Below, one piece after another: positions 1 through 8,643 of a stretch of 24,926 bases of DNA. How positions within the stretch are numbered: position 1 is the first letter of the stretch; every line of letters begins with the position of its first letter. Origin of the DNA: an uncultured Hungatella sp. (GTDB taxonomy: Bacteria > Bacillota > Clostridia > Lachnospirales > Lachnospiraceae); the NCBI GenBank assembly GCA_910588505.1, contig CAJUPQ010000052.1, forward strand, positions 1-24,926. Direction: 5' to 3'. The translations under genes were made by a program, and so were the position numbers. The notes under the pieces are model-generated. The model was given only the letters and a program-made list of their open reading frames with translations. It was not told where the DNA came from and did not search any database.

Positions 1-2
1 AG

Positions 3-131
3 CTTGGGATATCGATTCGAGATCTTGACCTGCTTACCATCGGTATGGTGAATGACATGTTTGCGGAAAGCAGAAACGATGAATATCCATATCGTGAAAT
101 TGCAGGTCAGGACGAGTTTGATAATTTCTAA
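3..131 (+). CDS. Phage tail assembly chaperone-like protein, C-terminal fragment (5' end outside window)
   Basis: An open frame enters from the left edge and ends at TAA 129-131, giving 42 residues that read LGISIRDLDLLTIGMVNDMF and finish with DEFDNF. The pattern 'R..DL..LTIGMV.DMF.E..ND' is typical of the short protein encoded just before the tape measure gene in Firmicutes siphophages. That protein is usually the downstream (gpGT-like) tail assembly chaperone, which keeps the tape measure soluble during tail assembly. The position 21 bases before the tape measure start supports the call. Whether it is made by a programmed frameshift cannot be seen, because the 5' part is missing. Confidence is moderate since only the tail of the protein is visible. 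Confidence 0.6.
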   Translation, partial: LGISIRDLDLLTIGMVNDMFAESRNDEYPYREIAGQDEFDNF

Positions 132-152
132 AAGCTGGAAGGGGGTGCACTC

Positions 153-2723
153 ATGGCCACAAGTAGAATTAAAGGTATTACCGTCGAGATTGGCGGGGAT
201 AGCACGAAGTTACAAACTGCGCTTCAGGGTGTGAATAAGGAAATTAAAAGCACCCAGTCGCAGCTTAAGGATGTAGAAAAATTATTGAAACTGGATCCGG
301 GAAATACAGAGCTTTTAGCCCAAAAAGAAAAACTGTTGTCAGATGCAGTGAAGGAAACAAAGGAAAAACTGGAAGCATTAAAGACTGCCGCAAAACAGGC
401 AAACACAGCCTTAGCAAACGGCGATATTTCAAAAGAGCAGTATGATGCACTACAAAGAGAAATCATCGAAACCGAACAGGATTTGAAGAAACTGGAAACG
501 CAAGCAAGTCAATCTTCTGTAGCAGTAGAGAAAATAGCTCTAGCTGGTGATAAGGTGAAAGCCGCAGGTGACAAAATTTCCTCGGCTGGTGAAAAGATGC
601 TGCCTGTAACAGCGGCTGTGGCAGGATTAGGAACCGCTGCAGTAACTACTGCCGCAAACTTTGAAAGCTCCATGAGTCAGGTTCAGGCAACAATGGGAAT
701 TACCAAAGATTCCATGAGCACCGTTGATGGACAGACGGTTAATACAATGGATACCTTAAATGAGCTGGCAAAGAAGATGGGGTCGGAGACTGCCTTTTCT
801 GCAAGCGAGTGTGCACAGGCACTGAATTATTTAGCATTAGCTGGTTATGATACCCAGCAGATGTGCGACACACTTCCTACGGTATTAAATCTTGCCGCAG
901 CTGGTGACATTGATTTAGCTGCTGCTTCTGATATGGTTACGGATGCCATGTCAGCACTTGGTATGGAAGTAAGCGAAGCCGGAACGATGGTCGATCAGAT
1001 GGCAAAGACCGCATCCAGCACCAATACCTCGGTGGCACAGCTTGGAGAAGGTATTCTTACCATCGGTGCAACCGCGAAATCAGTTAAGGGTGGCACTGCA
1101 GAGCTTAATACCGCGCTTGGTATCTTAGCGAATAATGGTATCAAGGGTGCTGAAGGTGGTACACATTTAAGAAACATCATTCTCTCTTTGCAGAACCCGA
1201 CAGACAAAGCTGCTGATGCGATGGCCGGTTTGGGGCTACAGGTTTATGATTCCGAAGGCAATATGCGTTCAATGAATGATATCCTCGGTGATTTGAACAC
1301 CGCTATGGATGGAATGACGGGAGAAGAAAAGTCCAATATCATCAGTAAGATTTTTAATAAAACGGACTTATCTTCTGTGAATGCACTCCTTGCAAATACG
1401 GGTGACAGCTGGGATGAACTGCAGCAGTCCATTACCAATTCCGGTGGTGCGGCACAGCAAATGGCTGATACACAGCTTGATAACTTACAGGGGCAGCTTA
1501 CAATTTTGAAGTCCGCATTGGAGGGACTAGCTATTTCGCTAGGAGAACTACTTATGCCATACATCAAAATGATTGTGGGGTGGATACAGTCGTTTGTAGA
1601 TTGGCTTAATTCTCTTGATGAAGGAACGCAGAAGATTATCGTAACGATAGCTCTGGTGACAGCAGCGATAGGACCGATTTTAATTATCGTTGGAAAGGTG
1701 ATTACTGCGGTAGGAACAATTATGTCCATTGTTCCGAAAGTAGTTAGTTTAATAAAGGGTGTTCAGAGTGCTTTTGCATTGCTTAACACCACAATGCTGG
1801 CAAATCCGATCATGTTAATCATTGCAGCAATAGCAGCTTTAGTGGCTGCTTTTATTTATTTGTGGAATACCAATGAAGGCTTCAGGCAATTCTGGATTGA
1901 CCTTTGGGAAAACATCAAGAATGTGGTGACGGTGGCTGTTGAAGCAATCGGTCAGTTTTTGACAATAGCCTGGGAGTTTATCAAGACAACTGCTGTAACT
2001 GTTTGGACTGCTATCTCTATGTTCTTTACTGCGATTTGGGAGGGCATCAAAAATACTGTTTCAACAGTAGTGAATGCGATAAAGACCACTATCACAAATA
2101 TCTTCAACGCCATTAAGACAACGGTTACCACGATTATTACGGCAATCCATACCACGATTACCACGATTTTTACCAACATCTGGACTTCGATTACCACCAC
2201 AGTCGGAAATATCAAAATTGCGATTGTGAATGGTCTCACTGCCGCCTTCAACTTTATCAAGAGCATTCCAGGACAGGCACTTCAATGGGGCAAGGATATG
2301 ATCCAGGGGATTGTCAATGGTATCAGAAGCATGATTGGTGCAGTCAAAGATGCGGTGAGCAGTGTCGCAAGTGCAATCAAATCCTTCCTTCACTTCTCAG
2401 TGCCAGATGAGGGACCACTTACCGATTATGAATCCTGGATGCCGGACTTTATGAAGGGGCTTGCAAAAGGAATCGACCGTTCAAAAGGTGCTGTGGAAAA
2501 GGCAATTGATGGTGTTGCATCGTCTATGAATTTAGATGGAGTCATTCCGGATATGACTGCTTCATTAAATGCAAATATATCTGCAGGAAATGGAAACGGT
2601 GATAGCAGTTCAGTGACACTGAATCAGCCGATTATGCTTGATGGCAAAACCATTACAACCTTGGTTTCGCAGATTCAGTATGCAAATGGTCAGGCGAAGC
2701 TTAGAAATTTAGGAACAGTCTAA
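153..2723 (+). CDS. Phage tail tape measure protein (TP901 family)
   Basis: This 856-residue protein sets phage tail length and fills the tail tube. Residues about 18-125 are rich in K, E, Q and A and should form a coiled coil. A TP901-type core follows from about residue 165 (AANFESSMSQVQATMG, then the 'MGSETAFSASE...AL.YLALAGYD' stretch) to about 470. Strongly hydrophobic segments lie near residues 490-520 and 548-575, as expected for a protein that may contact the membrane during DNA entry. Residues about 590-710 form a long run of similar I/T/V-rich amphipathic repeats (IKTTITNIFNAIKTTVTTII). The C-terminal motif HFSVPDEGPLTDYESWMPDF is common in Firmicutes phage tape measures. The ATG has a GGAAGGGGG-type ribosome site. 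The next gene starts 12 bases after the stop. Confidence 0.93.
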   Translation: MATSRIKGITVEIGGDSTKLQTALQGVNKEIKSTQSQLKDVEKLLKLDPGNTELLAQKEKLLSDAVKETKEKLEALKTAAKQANTALANGDISKEQYDALQREIIETEQDLKKLETQASQSSVAVEKIALAGDKVKAAGDKISSAGEKMLPVTAAVAGLGTAAVTTAANFESSMSQVQATMGITKDSMSTVDGQTVNTMDTLNELAKKMGSETAFSASECAQALNYLALAGYDTQQMCDTLPTVLNLAAAGDIDLAAASDMVTDAMSALGMEVSEAGTMVDQMAKTASSTNTSVAQLGEGILTIGATAKSVKGGTAELNTALGILANNGIKGAEGGTHLRNIILSLQNPTDKAADAMAGLGLQVYDSEGNMRSMNDILGDLNTAMDGMTGEEKSNIISKIFNKTDLSSVNALLANTGDSWDELQQSITNSGGAAQQMADTQLDNLQGQLTILKSALEGLAISLGELLMPYIKMIVGWIQSFVDWLNSLDEGTQKIIVTIALVTAAIGPILIIVGKVITAVGTIMSIVPKVVSLIKGVQSAFALLNTTMLANPIMLIIAAIAALVAAFIYLWNTNEGFRQFWIDLWENIKNVVTVAVEAIGQFLTIAWEFIKTTAVTVWTAISMFFTAIWEGIKNTVSTVVNAIKTTITNIFNAIKTTVTTIITAIHTTITTIFTNIWTSITTTVGNIKIAIVNGLTAAFNFIKSIPGQALQWGKDMIQGIVNGIRSMIGAVKDAVSSVASAIKSFLHFSVPDEGPLTDYESWMPDFMKGLAKGIDRSKGAVEKAIDGVASSMNLDGVIPDMTASLNANISAGNGNGDSSSVTLNQPIMLDGKTITTLVSQIQYANGQAKLRNLGTV

Positions 2724-2735
2724 GGAGGGAGTCAT

Positions 2736-4382
2736 ATGAGTTTCACAGTTCGATTTTTAAACTATGCTGGTGACGACCTCCTTGGGGTTGTTACTGCGGA
2801 AAAAGGCGAGGACATTACAGGTAAGGCACCAACACCTGAAACGATAGATGGAAAAGCCTTTGTATCTTGGAATGCGCCAATTACAAATATCCAGGAGGAT
2901 ATGACAGTAAGGCCGTTGTATGCAACACTTTACCAGGTGACATTTTATGGGTTTGATGGAGAAACAATCCTAAAGACAGAAGCAGTAGCCGAGGGTGGTT
3001 CAGCAACAGCGCCAATGCCGGAGGTGGTTGCTCATTATACCTTTGAAAAGTGGAGCTGTGATTTTTCCAATGTCAAAGCAAACCTATCAGTCTATTCGAT
3101 TTATAAAGCAGAGACCTTTACGGTCCGCTTTTTGAATAAAGATGCTACGGATGTATGGTCCGTTCAGCAGGTGCCTTATCATGGTAATGCTGTGCCGCCC
3201 GCACCTGAGAAATATAAAGGTTTTATCTTTCTTGGCTGGAATACTTCATTTACAGATATTGAAGGGGATAAAACCATTAAGCCAGTGTATCGTCAGATAC
3301 CTGTGCATCCAGTCCTTAACTTTTACAGAAAGCTTACAGATGAGTCATCAGGCGAACTTTTTAAATCCTATAACATGGTTAACTCTTGCAACATTACACA
3401 AAAGTTGTCAGGAGAGTGCAGTATCAATGTAAAGCTACTGACCCGTCAAACCGAAGGCGTCATTTCAATGTCTGATAGACTTGAGGTGGATGGCCTTGTT
3501 TTTTATATTACAGAACTAAAGAAATCCATAAGCTCTGGCATATGCTATACGGAAATGTCAGGAGATCATATCTCTTACATTTTAAATAATGAAGAGTTTA
3601 AGGTTACTGCCTATGATAAAGAAGGTACCCCGATGGATATCTTACAGGAGCTTCTAACAGATACTCCTTTCAATGTTGGAAAGGTGGATTTTACTGAGAA
3701 AGTTACCCTTCGAGTAAATAAGGAGGCCACAAGACGAGCTTGTCTGATGCAGCTGATTGCACTTGTTGGTGGTGAGATAGAATACTACGGTTACACTATT
3801 GGTATCAGAAAACACGTAGGTGAAAGCATTCCAATTGATATCGTAAAAAGGGCTTCTGTTCAGGATATCAACTGCACCTATAACGTTTCTGATAATACAA
3901 CAAACTATAATATCTCACTTTACCAAAAGGGCGGTCTTGAGATGGGTGATGAACTGCTCATTAAGTTTAAGCAGCTTGGCCTTGATACAAAAAGCAGAAT
4001 TGTAGGAATGGACTGGAATCCATTTAACTATAAGGAGGTTTCTATCACAGTCGGCCAGTATATTCCAACACTTAACGATTCCCTTTATCAGCTTGAAAAT
4101 GTTGTCGCGGATATCAGAGAGTCCACTGCAAAATATACTGTGGAGTTTGGCGAGATGGTTGGAAACGGAAGCTTTTATTTTACAAGAGCGTATCAGGACA
4201 GGCCTTATTTCCAGGTAGATACCGATGATGGAAGTAAGGCTACGGTTACCTTAAATAGAAAAAGCGGTAGTGCTTTTGGTGCATATGTAGGTGCAACACT
4301 TACTGGAGTTTCATCAACGACAGTATCCTTACTGGTATTTTACTGTACTGTGCCAAATGTATCTGAGGAGGAAAGTTCATGA
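2736..4382 (+). CDS. Phage tail-tip (Tal/endopeptidase-like) protein with three N-terminal InlB-type repeats
   Basis: This 548-residue protein sits just after the tape measure gene, where the distal tail and tail-associated proteins are normally encoded. Residues about 3-189 contain three diverged repeats of about 60 residues (VRFLN...W...Y, VTFYGFDG...W...Y, TVRFLNKDA...GW...Y), which match the Listeria-Bacteroides/InlB B-repeat pattern and suggest surface binding. From about residue 195 onward it resembles prophage tail proteins of the tail endopeptidase group. Markers are SCNITQKLSGECSINV, a D.L.I....L.I....RI...D..P.....V..G pattern near residues 405-445, and a final beta-rich section. 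The ribosome site TAAGGAGGG overlaps the previous stop. It shares ATGA with the next gene, so translation is probably coupled. The endopeptidase activity is not proven: I see no clear catalytic set. Confidence 0.75.
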   Translation: MSFTVRFLNYAGDDLLGVVTAEKGEDITGKAPTPETIDGKAFVSWNAPITNIQEDMTVRPLYATLYQVTFYGFDGETILKTEAVAEGGSATAPMPEVVAHYTFEKWSCDFSNVKANLSVYSIYKAETFTVRFLNKDATDVWSVQQVPYHGNAVPPAPEKYKGFIFLGWNTSFTDIEGDKTIKPVYRQIPVHPVLNFYRKLTDESSGELFKSYNMVNSCNITQKLSGECSINVKLLTRQTEGVISMSDRLEVDGLVFYITELKKSISSGICYTEMSGDHISYILNNEEFKVTAYDKEGTPMDILQELLTDTPFNVGKVDFTEKVTLRVNKEATRRACLMQLIALVGGEIEYYGYTIGIRKHVGESIPIDIVKRASVQDINCTYNVSDNTTNYNISLYQKGGLEMGDELLIKFKQLGLDTKSRIVGMDWNPFNYKEVSITVGQYIPTLNDSLYQLENVVADIRESTAKYTVEFGEMVGNGSFYFTRAYQDRPYFQVDTDDGSKATVTLNRKSGSAFGAYVGATLTGVSSTTVSLLVFYCTVPNVSEEESS

Positions 4383-6412
4383 CAAATATATTTGATGGAA
4401 GCAAATACCAGGAGGCTGCTGCAAAATGTGTTGCATTTATAAAGCGGCAGATGAATGTAAATAACTTCACCCATAAAATCACATTTGGCCAGGAGTATTC
4501 AGATTATTATTCGGGCGATGTTTTATGGGGCAAGGTCGAAGGCTTTACTGGCGAAGAGGACCAGGTTGGAAACTGCAATATTTCGGTACCGCAGTATTAT
4601 GACTATGACTACAAGGGAAAGGTTAATGGCGGCGCATCTGTTTCAGGAGATTATGCAGTCAATGTATATGTCATTAGGGATAACGAATACAAGGTTATTA
4701 CCTGCCCAATAAACGGTGGCTCTTGGCAGTCGATGATGACTTATAAAGAAACATATGTTGTTCCTGACTACGATGAAGAAGGAAAGCAAATCGGTGAGCA
4801 TATCGAGGAGGTTACTTACGACCTTGACGTAGAGGTTGGTGAAGGCATCAAGGAGTTTCGTCTTGCCACAGGTGTATCTTCACACTGGGAGGATATATCC
4901 GTTCCTGGTGCTCAATATGAAAAAGCAGAGCGCCTTGTCTATGAGGCGACTAATGAAATCTCACCAGAAAATGGAGGTACACCTTATCGCTATCTTTCGT
5001 ATTATACGGTAAGGCTTTATTCCTATTCGGATACCGAGTATCTAAACGATACCTGTAAGATCTGGAACGTTGGTGGTGGCAATTTTGTCTGGTATACAAA
5101 CAAAGTCGCTGAGGGACATAAGATTGGAAAGGTCATGCAGCAGATATGGCGTGAAGGAAAGACACAATACGATACGATTGGTATTGCAGGCGCTATCTCC
5201 AATATCGAAAATGGGAGACTTCCGGCTTCATTTCTAATCCCAAAAGATGATCCCCAATATGACAAGGATGGATCAACTGCTCAGTGGGTTTATGGTTATT
5301 GCTTAAATGCAAGGACCTGGGCTTATGATGTAGGTCTTGCACTTTTAGTATTTACGACCTCAGGTGATTATGATATCTGCAGAGAAATTCTTAATCGCAT
5401 GAAGTATGAGCAAAACTCTGATGGAAGCTTTAACTTTTCTTATGACATTTATATAGGACAGCTCTTTGAAGGATATGTAAGAACGGGTGCTATGGGTTGG
5501 CTCATCTGGGGGATGTGTTACTACACCTTAGAAACCGGTGACAGGTCATATATAGATATGATTAAAAAGGGTGGTGACTGGATGGTTAGCCGTCAGGTGA
5601 CGGATGCTAAGGATCCACGTTACGGCCTTATGACAGGAGGTATTGGTTCTTACAACATGAGTGATTATTCCTATATAGATGTTGATATCGAATGGTGCTC
5701 AGTTGAACATCAATGCTCTGGACTTCAGGCACTTGAGGGTTGTGCTTTAGTGCTTAAAAACAAAAAATACAAAGAGTGCGCCGAGCTTGTAAGAGACCAG
5801 CTTTTCTTAAAATGCTATGACAAAGAGAATGGCAGGTTTTATCAGGGTATCAATGGAGGTACTCCTGATTCTGCGTGGGCATTGGATTGTACGACCTGGG
5901 CAGGAAATCTTATTTTTTCTGTTATCAATAAGGAATGTTCCATTTCCTGTCTTGAAACAGCTAAAGAGGTTTACCTTACAAAGAACAAGAGTATAGTTCA
6001 AAGCACCAACAAGAATTACTACAATACAGCCTATTCCAGTAGCCAGACATTTAGTGGCTTTAAACCTTATTCAGATAGGACACCTGATTATGCAGGTGCT
6101 CCAGATATTGTCTGGACAGAGGGGACGCTTGGTTATGCTTCTCTTGCACTGGTACTGGGTGAAGAGGCAGAGGCTAAGAAATATGTTGATGAGTGTATAG
6201 CCCTTCAAAATTGCGAAGGTTCAACAGGCGGCGTTATTTATACCACAGCAACTTTCGGTATGCTACCCTGGGAGTTTCATGTATGGGAGTCGGTGGTGTC
6301 CTCATCCTGGCTTTACCTCATTATAAAGAACCCAGATGTTTTATTTCCAAGAACGCTTCGTCAGGTTTATTACATGGCGAAGATTACAAATATAAAAGAC
6401 GAAAGGTCATAA
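4379..6412 (+). CDS. Large phage tail protein with predicted six-hairpin (alpha/alpha toroid) glycosidase-like domain
   Basis: The 677-residue product is translated from an ATGA overlap with the tail-tip gene and precedes the holin, the usual place for a receptor-binding or glycan-processing tail protein. The N-terminal 250 residues are rich in aromatic and acidic residues and probably beta-structured. From about residue 255 to 650, helical pairs repeat with glycine/aromatic turns: WAYDVGLALLVFTTSGDYD, WLIWGMCYYTLETGDRSYID, VEHQCSGLQALEGCALVL, SAWALDCTTWAGNLIF and WTEGTLGYASLALVLG. This layout is typical of (alpha/alpha)6 six-hairpin glycosidases and related toroid folds, so host polysaccharide binding or cleavage is a reasonable inference. 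No specific glycosidase family or catalytic acid can be assigned by eye. Its stop codon lies inside the stem of the following terminator. Confidence 0.65.
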   Translation: MTNIFDGSKYQEAAAKCVAFIKRQMNVNNFTHKITFGQEYSDYYSGDVLWGKVEGFTGEEDQVGNCNISVPQYYDYDYKGKVNGGASVSGDYAVNVYVIRDNEYKVITCPINGGSWQSMMTYKETYVVPDYDEEGKQIGEHIEEVTYDLDVEVGEGIKEFRLATGVSSHWEDISVPGAQYEKAERLVYEATNEISPENGGTPYRYLSYYTVRLYSYSDTEYLNDTCKIWNVGGGNFVWYTNKVAEGHKIGKVMQQIWREGKTQYDTIGIAGAISNIENGRLPASFLIPKDDPQYDKDGSTAQWVYGYCLNARTWAYDVGLALLVFTTSGDYDICREILNRMKYEQNSDGSFNFSYDIYIGQLFEGYVRTGAMGWLIWGMCYYTLETGDRSYIDMIKKGGDWMVSRQVTDAKDPRYGLMTGGIGSYNMSDYSYIDVDIEWCSVEHQCSGLQALEGCALVLKNKKYKECAELVRDQLFLKCYDKENGRFYQGINGGTPDSAWALDCTTWAGNLIFSVINKECSISCLETAKEVYLTKNKSIVQSTNKNYYNTAYSSSQTFSGFKPYSDRTPDYAGAPDIVWTEGTLGYASLALVLGEEAEAKKYVDECIALQNCEGSTGGVIYTTATFGMLPWEFHVWESVVSSSWLYLIIKNPDVLFPRTLRQVYYMAKITNIKDERS

Positions 6413-6438
6413 AGCAGCTTAATGAGGCTGCTTTTTTT
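6411..6438 (+). terminator. Rho-independent terminator after the tail genes
   Basis: AAAGCAGC (6411-6418) pairs with GCTGCTTT (6427-6434) around an 8-base loop, and a run of seven T follows (6432-6438). It overlaps the stop codon of the large tail protein and lies just before the holin ribosome site. It would separate structural-gene transcription from the lysis cassette, or attenuate it. Confidence 0.75.
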
Positions 6439-6466
6439 CATACAAAAATTTAAGGAGGACAAGTCA

Positions 6467-6874
6467 ATGAAGGATTTTTGGAATGTGATTCAATTCGTAT
6501 TTACTGCGGTCGGAGGGTGGCTTGGCTACTTTCTGGGAGGATGTGACGGTTTGCTGTATGCACTAATTGCGTTTGTGGTGATCGACTACATTACCGGTGT
6601 GATGTGCGCCATTGCAGACAAGAACTTATCCAGTGAAGTCGGATTCAAGGGCATTTGCAGAAAGGTGCTGATTTTCCTGTTAGTAGGGATTGCGAACATC
6701 CTGGATGCTCAGGTGATTCAGACAGGGTCGGTACTTAGGACTGCAATGATCTTCTTCTATATTTCAAACGAAGGAGTGAGCCTTTTGGAGAACGCAGCCC
6801 ATATAGGACTACCTGTTCCTGAGAAAATTAAAGTCGTTTTGAAACAGCTACATGATAAATCAGAGGAGGAATAA
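6467..6874 (+). CDS. Phage holin (toxin secretion/phage lysis holin family)
   Basis: This 135-residue membrane protein forms the inner-membrane lesion that lets the endolysin reach the cell wall. Hydrophobic segments lie at about residues 7-24, 27-47, 66-81 and 88-108. The central motif VVIDYITGVMCAI..K.LSSEVGFKGICRK is characteristic of the Cph1/phi-LC3-type holin_4 family (PF05105). The ATG at 6467 was chosen because TAAGGAGG (6451-6458) is correctly spaced; the longer open frame from 6422 begins inside the terminator and lacks a ribosome site. The next gene, an amidase, begins 3 bases after the stop, giving the classic holin-endolysin pair. Confidence 0.9.
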   Translation: MKDFWNVIQFVFTAVGGWLGYFLGGCDGLLYALIAFVVIDYITGVMCAIADKNLSSEVGFKGICRKVLIFLLVGIANILDAQVIQTGSVLRTAMIFFYISNEGVSLLENAAHIGLPVPEKIKVVLKQLHDKSEEE

Positions 6875-6877
6875 GAT

Positions 6878-7816
6878 ATGGGATATACAAATAGTTCACT
6901 GGTGTCATACACCAAATTCAGTCCAAATCACTCTGGGCAAAGAACTCATGACATTGACCGCATTACACCACACTGTGTGGTGGGCCAGTGTACAGCAGAA
7001 AGTCTTGGAGATTGGTTTTCAAAGACATCTACCAAAGCTTCGTCAAACTATGGAATTGATAAGAATGGTCGGGTTGGTTTGTATGTAGAAGAGAAAAACC
7101 GTTCCTGGTGTTCTTCCAGTAACGCAAATGATCAGAGGGCGGTTACTATTGAGTGTGCGAGTGACACTGTGGAGCCTTATGCAATGAATGATAAGGTTTT
7201 GGATTCTCTTGTCACACTCTGCACTGACATTTGCAAACGTAACGGCAAGAAGAAACTTATATGGTTTGCTGATAAAACTAAGAGTCTGAACTATAAGCCA
7301 AAAGCAGATGAAATGGTTATCACAGTTCATAGGTGGTTCGCTAATAAAAGTTGTCCGGGCAATTGGCTCTATGAAAGGCTTGGGGATGTTGCAGCAAAGG
7401 TTAATGCAAATCTTAATGGTACGGACACATCTGATAAGGTCACTCAGGCTAAGGAATATCCTGAAACGCCTTTTATGGTTAGGGTAATCATCAATGATCT
7501 GAATTATCGTTCAGAACCCTCGATGGCAGGCATTGTCAGAGGCCAGACAAGAATAGGGACATTTACAATTGTTGATGTGCGTGATGGCTGGGGGAAACTT
7601 AAGTCGGGTGCAGGTTGGATTTATCTTGGAAATCCAAATTACTGCACAATCCTTGATACGGTTGCTTCAAAGCCAGCGCTTAAGAGTGTGGATGAAGTTG
7701 CAAAAGAGGTAATCAGAGGTGACTGGGGGAATGGTGAGGAGAGAAAGCAGAGGTTGACTGCAGCAGGGTATGATTACCTAACAATCCAAAATAAAGTAAA
7801 CGAGATGTTACATTAA
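6878..7816 (+). CDS. Endolysin: N-acetylmuramoyl-L-alanine amidase with SH3 and Cpl-7-type repeat
   Basis: This 312-residue lysin cuts the bond between muramic acid and the stem peptide. An Amidase_2 (T7 lysozyme/PGRP-like) catalytic domain spans about residues 15-175. Its likely zinc ligands are H32 (ITPHCVVGQ), H151 (VHRWFANKSCPG) and C159, and E92 lies in VTIECAS. Residues about 198-258 form a bacterial SH3 domain (MVRVIINDLNYRSEPS ... DGWGKLKSGAGWIYL). Residues 268-311 match the Cpl-7/CW_7 wall-binding repeat (VDEVAKEVIRGDWGNGEER.QRL..AGYDY..IQ..VN). There is no signal peptide, which fits release through the adjacent holin. GAGGAGGAATAAGAT precedes the ATG. Confidence 0.93.
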   Translation: MGYTNSSLVSYTKFSPNHSGQRTHDIDRITPHCVVGQCTAESLGDWFSKTSTKASSNYGIDKNGRVGLYVEEKNRSWCSSSNANDQRAVTIECASDTVEPYAMNDKVLDSLVTLCTDICKRNGKKKLIWFADKTKSLNYKPKADEMVITVHRWFANKSCPGNWLYERLGDVAAKVNANLNGTDTSDKVTQAKEYPETPFMVRVIINDLNYRSEPSMAGIVRGQTRIGTFTIVDVRDGWGKLKSGAGWIYLGNPNYCTILDTVASKPALKSVDEVAKEVIRGDWGNGEERKQRLTAAGYDYLTIQNKVNEMLH

Positions 7817-7820
7817 TGTT

Positions 7821-7861
7821 GAGGCTGGGAGACTTAATTGCTTCCTGGCCTCTATTTTTTT
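7821..7861 (+). terminator. Rho-independent terminator after the lysis cassette
   Basis: GAGGC-T-GGGAG (7821-7831) pairs imperfectly with CTTCC-TG-GCCTC (7841-7852) and is followed by TATTTTTTT. It lies directly after the amidase and closes the late transcription unit. Confidence 0.75.
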
Positions 7862-7952
7862 GTCTTTTTTCAAATGAACCCGGAATCGTGGACTGCAAAA
7901 CCCCTTAGGAAGTTAGAAGGAAAAACCTTCAAACGATAAGGAGGATTTGACA

Positions 7953-8360
7953 ATGACGGACAAAGAGAAGAATCAGATAGCAGTTTATAGAGAACAGGGC
8001 TTAAGCTACACAAAGATTTCTAAGAAGATGGACCTTTCCATCAACAGCATAAAGACCTATTGCAAGCGACATGGACTTGGAGGTGTTAGGGCTTTTGAGG
8101 CTGTGGGAAAGGTTAAGATTTGTGCTTGCGAGAATTGTGGCAAGCCGGTAAGCCAGAACCCGGGACGAAAACAAAAGCGCTTTTGTTCGGATAAATGCAG
8201 AAATATCTGGTGGAACTCACACATGGATCTGGTGAAAAAGAAAGCGAACTATGAGTGCACTTGCATGAAGTGTGGTAAGAGCTTCATTTCATATGGAAAT
8301 AAGGAACGCAAGTATTGTAGCCATGAATGTTATATCGAAGATAGATTTGGAGGAATGTAA
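7953..8360 (+). CDS. Helix-turn-helix protein with two zinc-ribbon-like motifs, phage integration module
   Basis: This 135-residue basic protein has an N-terminal sigma-region-4/resolvase-like HTH at residues 6-45 (QIAVYREQGLSYTKISKKM, then SINSIKTYCKRHGLGG). Two cysteine clusters follow: C59-x2-C62...C78-x3-C82, and C104-x2-C107...C122-x3-C126, both likely zinc-binding. It precedes two excisionases and the integrase and probably regulates the module or assists recombination; its function is inferred from context only. AAGGAGG (7938-7944) sits 8 bases before ATG 7953, so this start is preferred over the in-frame TTG at 7947, which would be only 2 bases from it. The gap to the next gene is 2 bases, so the four genes look co-transcribed. 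Confidence 0.8.
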   Translation: MTDKEKNQIAVYREQGLSYTKISKKMDLSINSIKTYCKRHGLGGVRAFEAVGKVKICACENCGKPVSQNPGRKQKRFCSDKCRNIWWNSHMDLVKKKANYECTCMKCGKSFISYGNKERKYCSHECYIEDRFGGM

Positions 8361-8362
8361 AA

Positions 8363-8557
8363 ATGAGAGAACTTGAATTAAACGAAAAGTATATGCTCAC
8401 TGTTAAAGAAGCTGCAGCGTATTTCAATATTGGAATTAAAAAGATAAGAAGACTTGCAGAGGACAATGTGGGAGTATTCTCAGTTTATTGCGGAAATCGC
8501 TACATGATTATTCGCGGAAAGTTTGAAGAATATTTATTAGAAAATCAAGCGATATAA
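8363..8557 (+). CDS. xis: Tn916-type excisionase (first copy)
   Basis: This 64-residue protein matches the Tn916 Xis family in size and pattern: a winged HTH with LTVKEAAAYFNIGIKKIRRL, then a NRYMIIRGKFEEYL ending. Such proteins bend DNA at attachment sites and drive integrase toward excision. GGAGG at 8349-8353 lies 9 bases before the ATG. The gene starts 2 bases after the HTH/zinc-ribbon gene. A second, different excisionase lies 86 bases downstream. Confidence 0.85.
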   Translation: MRELELNEKYMLTVKEAAAYFNIGIKKIRRLAEDNVGVFSVYCGNRYMIIRGKFEEYLLENQAI

Positions 8558-8578
8558 ATTGTTTTTATCTATCAAATA

Positions 8579-8619
8579 GTAGTTGCTATATATGCGAAGT
8601 AGAGCGAATATACGACTAC
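8579..8619. repeat. Imperfect inverted repeat between the two excisionase genes
   Basis: The arm GTAGTTGCTATATATGCG (8579-8596) is partly complementary to CGAATATACGACTAC (8605-8619). It lies in the 86-base gap between the two xis genes, just upstream of the ribosome site of the second. It could be an Xis or repressor binding site or an mRNA hairpin; no T-run follows, so it is not a terminator. Confidence 0.4.
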
Positions 8620-8643
8620 CAAAAGCATAAGGAGGTGACTTGA

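Noticed and set aside
6422..6466. Extended holin start
   Set aside because: The extension falls in the terminator stem and T-run and has no ribosome site; ATG 6467 has TAAGGAGG.
7916..7930. GAAGG/CCTTC mini-hairpin upstream of the HTH gene
   Set aside because: Only 5 base pairs, without a T-run or conserved riboswitch features; probably chance.
7947..7949. TTG as start of the HTH/zinc-ribbon gene
   Set aside because: It is only 2 bases from AAGGAGG, while the in-frame ATG at 7953 has normal 8-base spacing.
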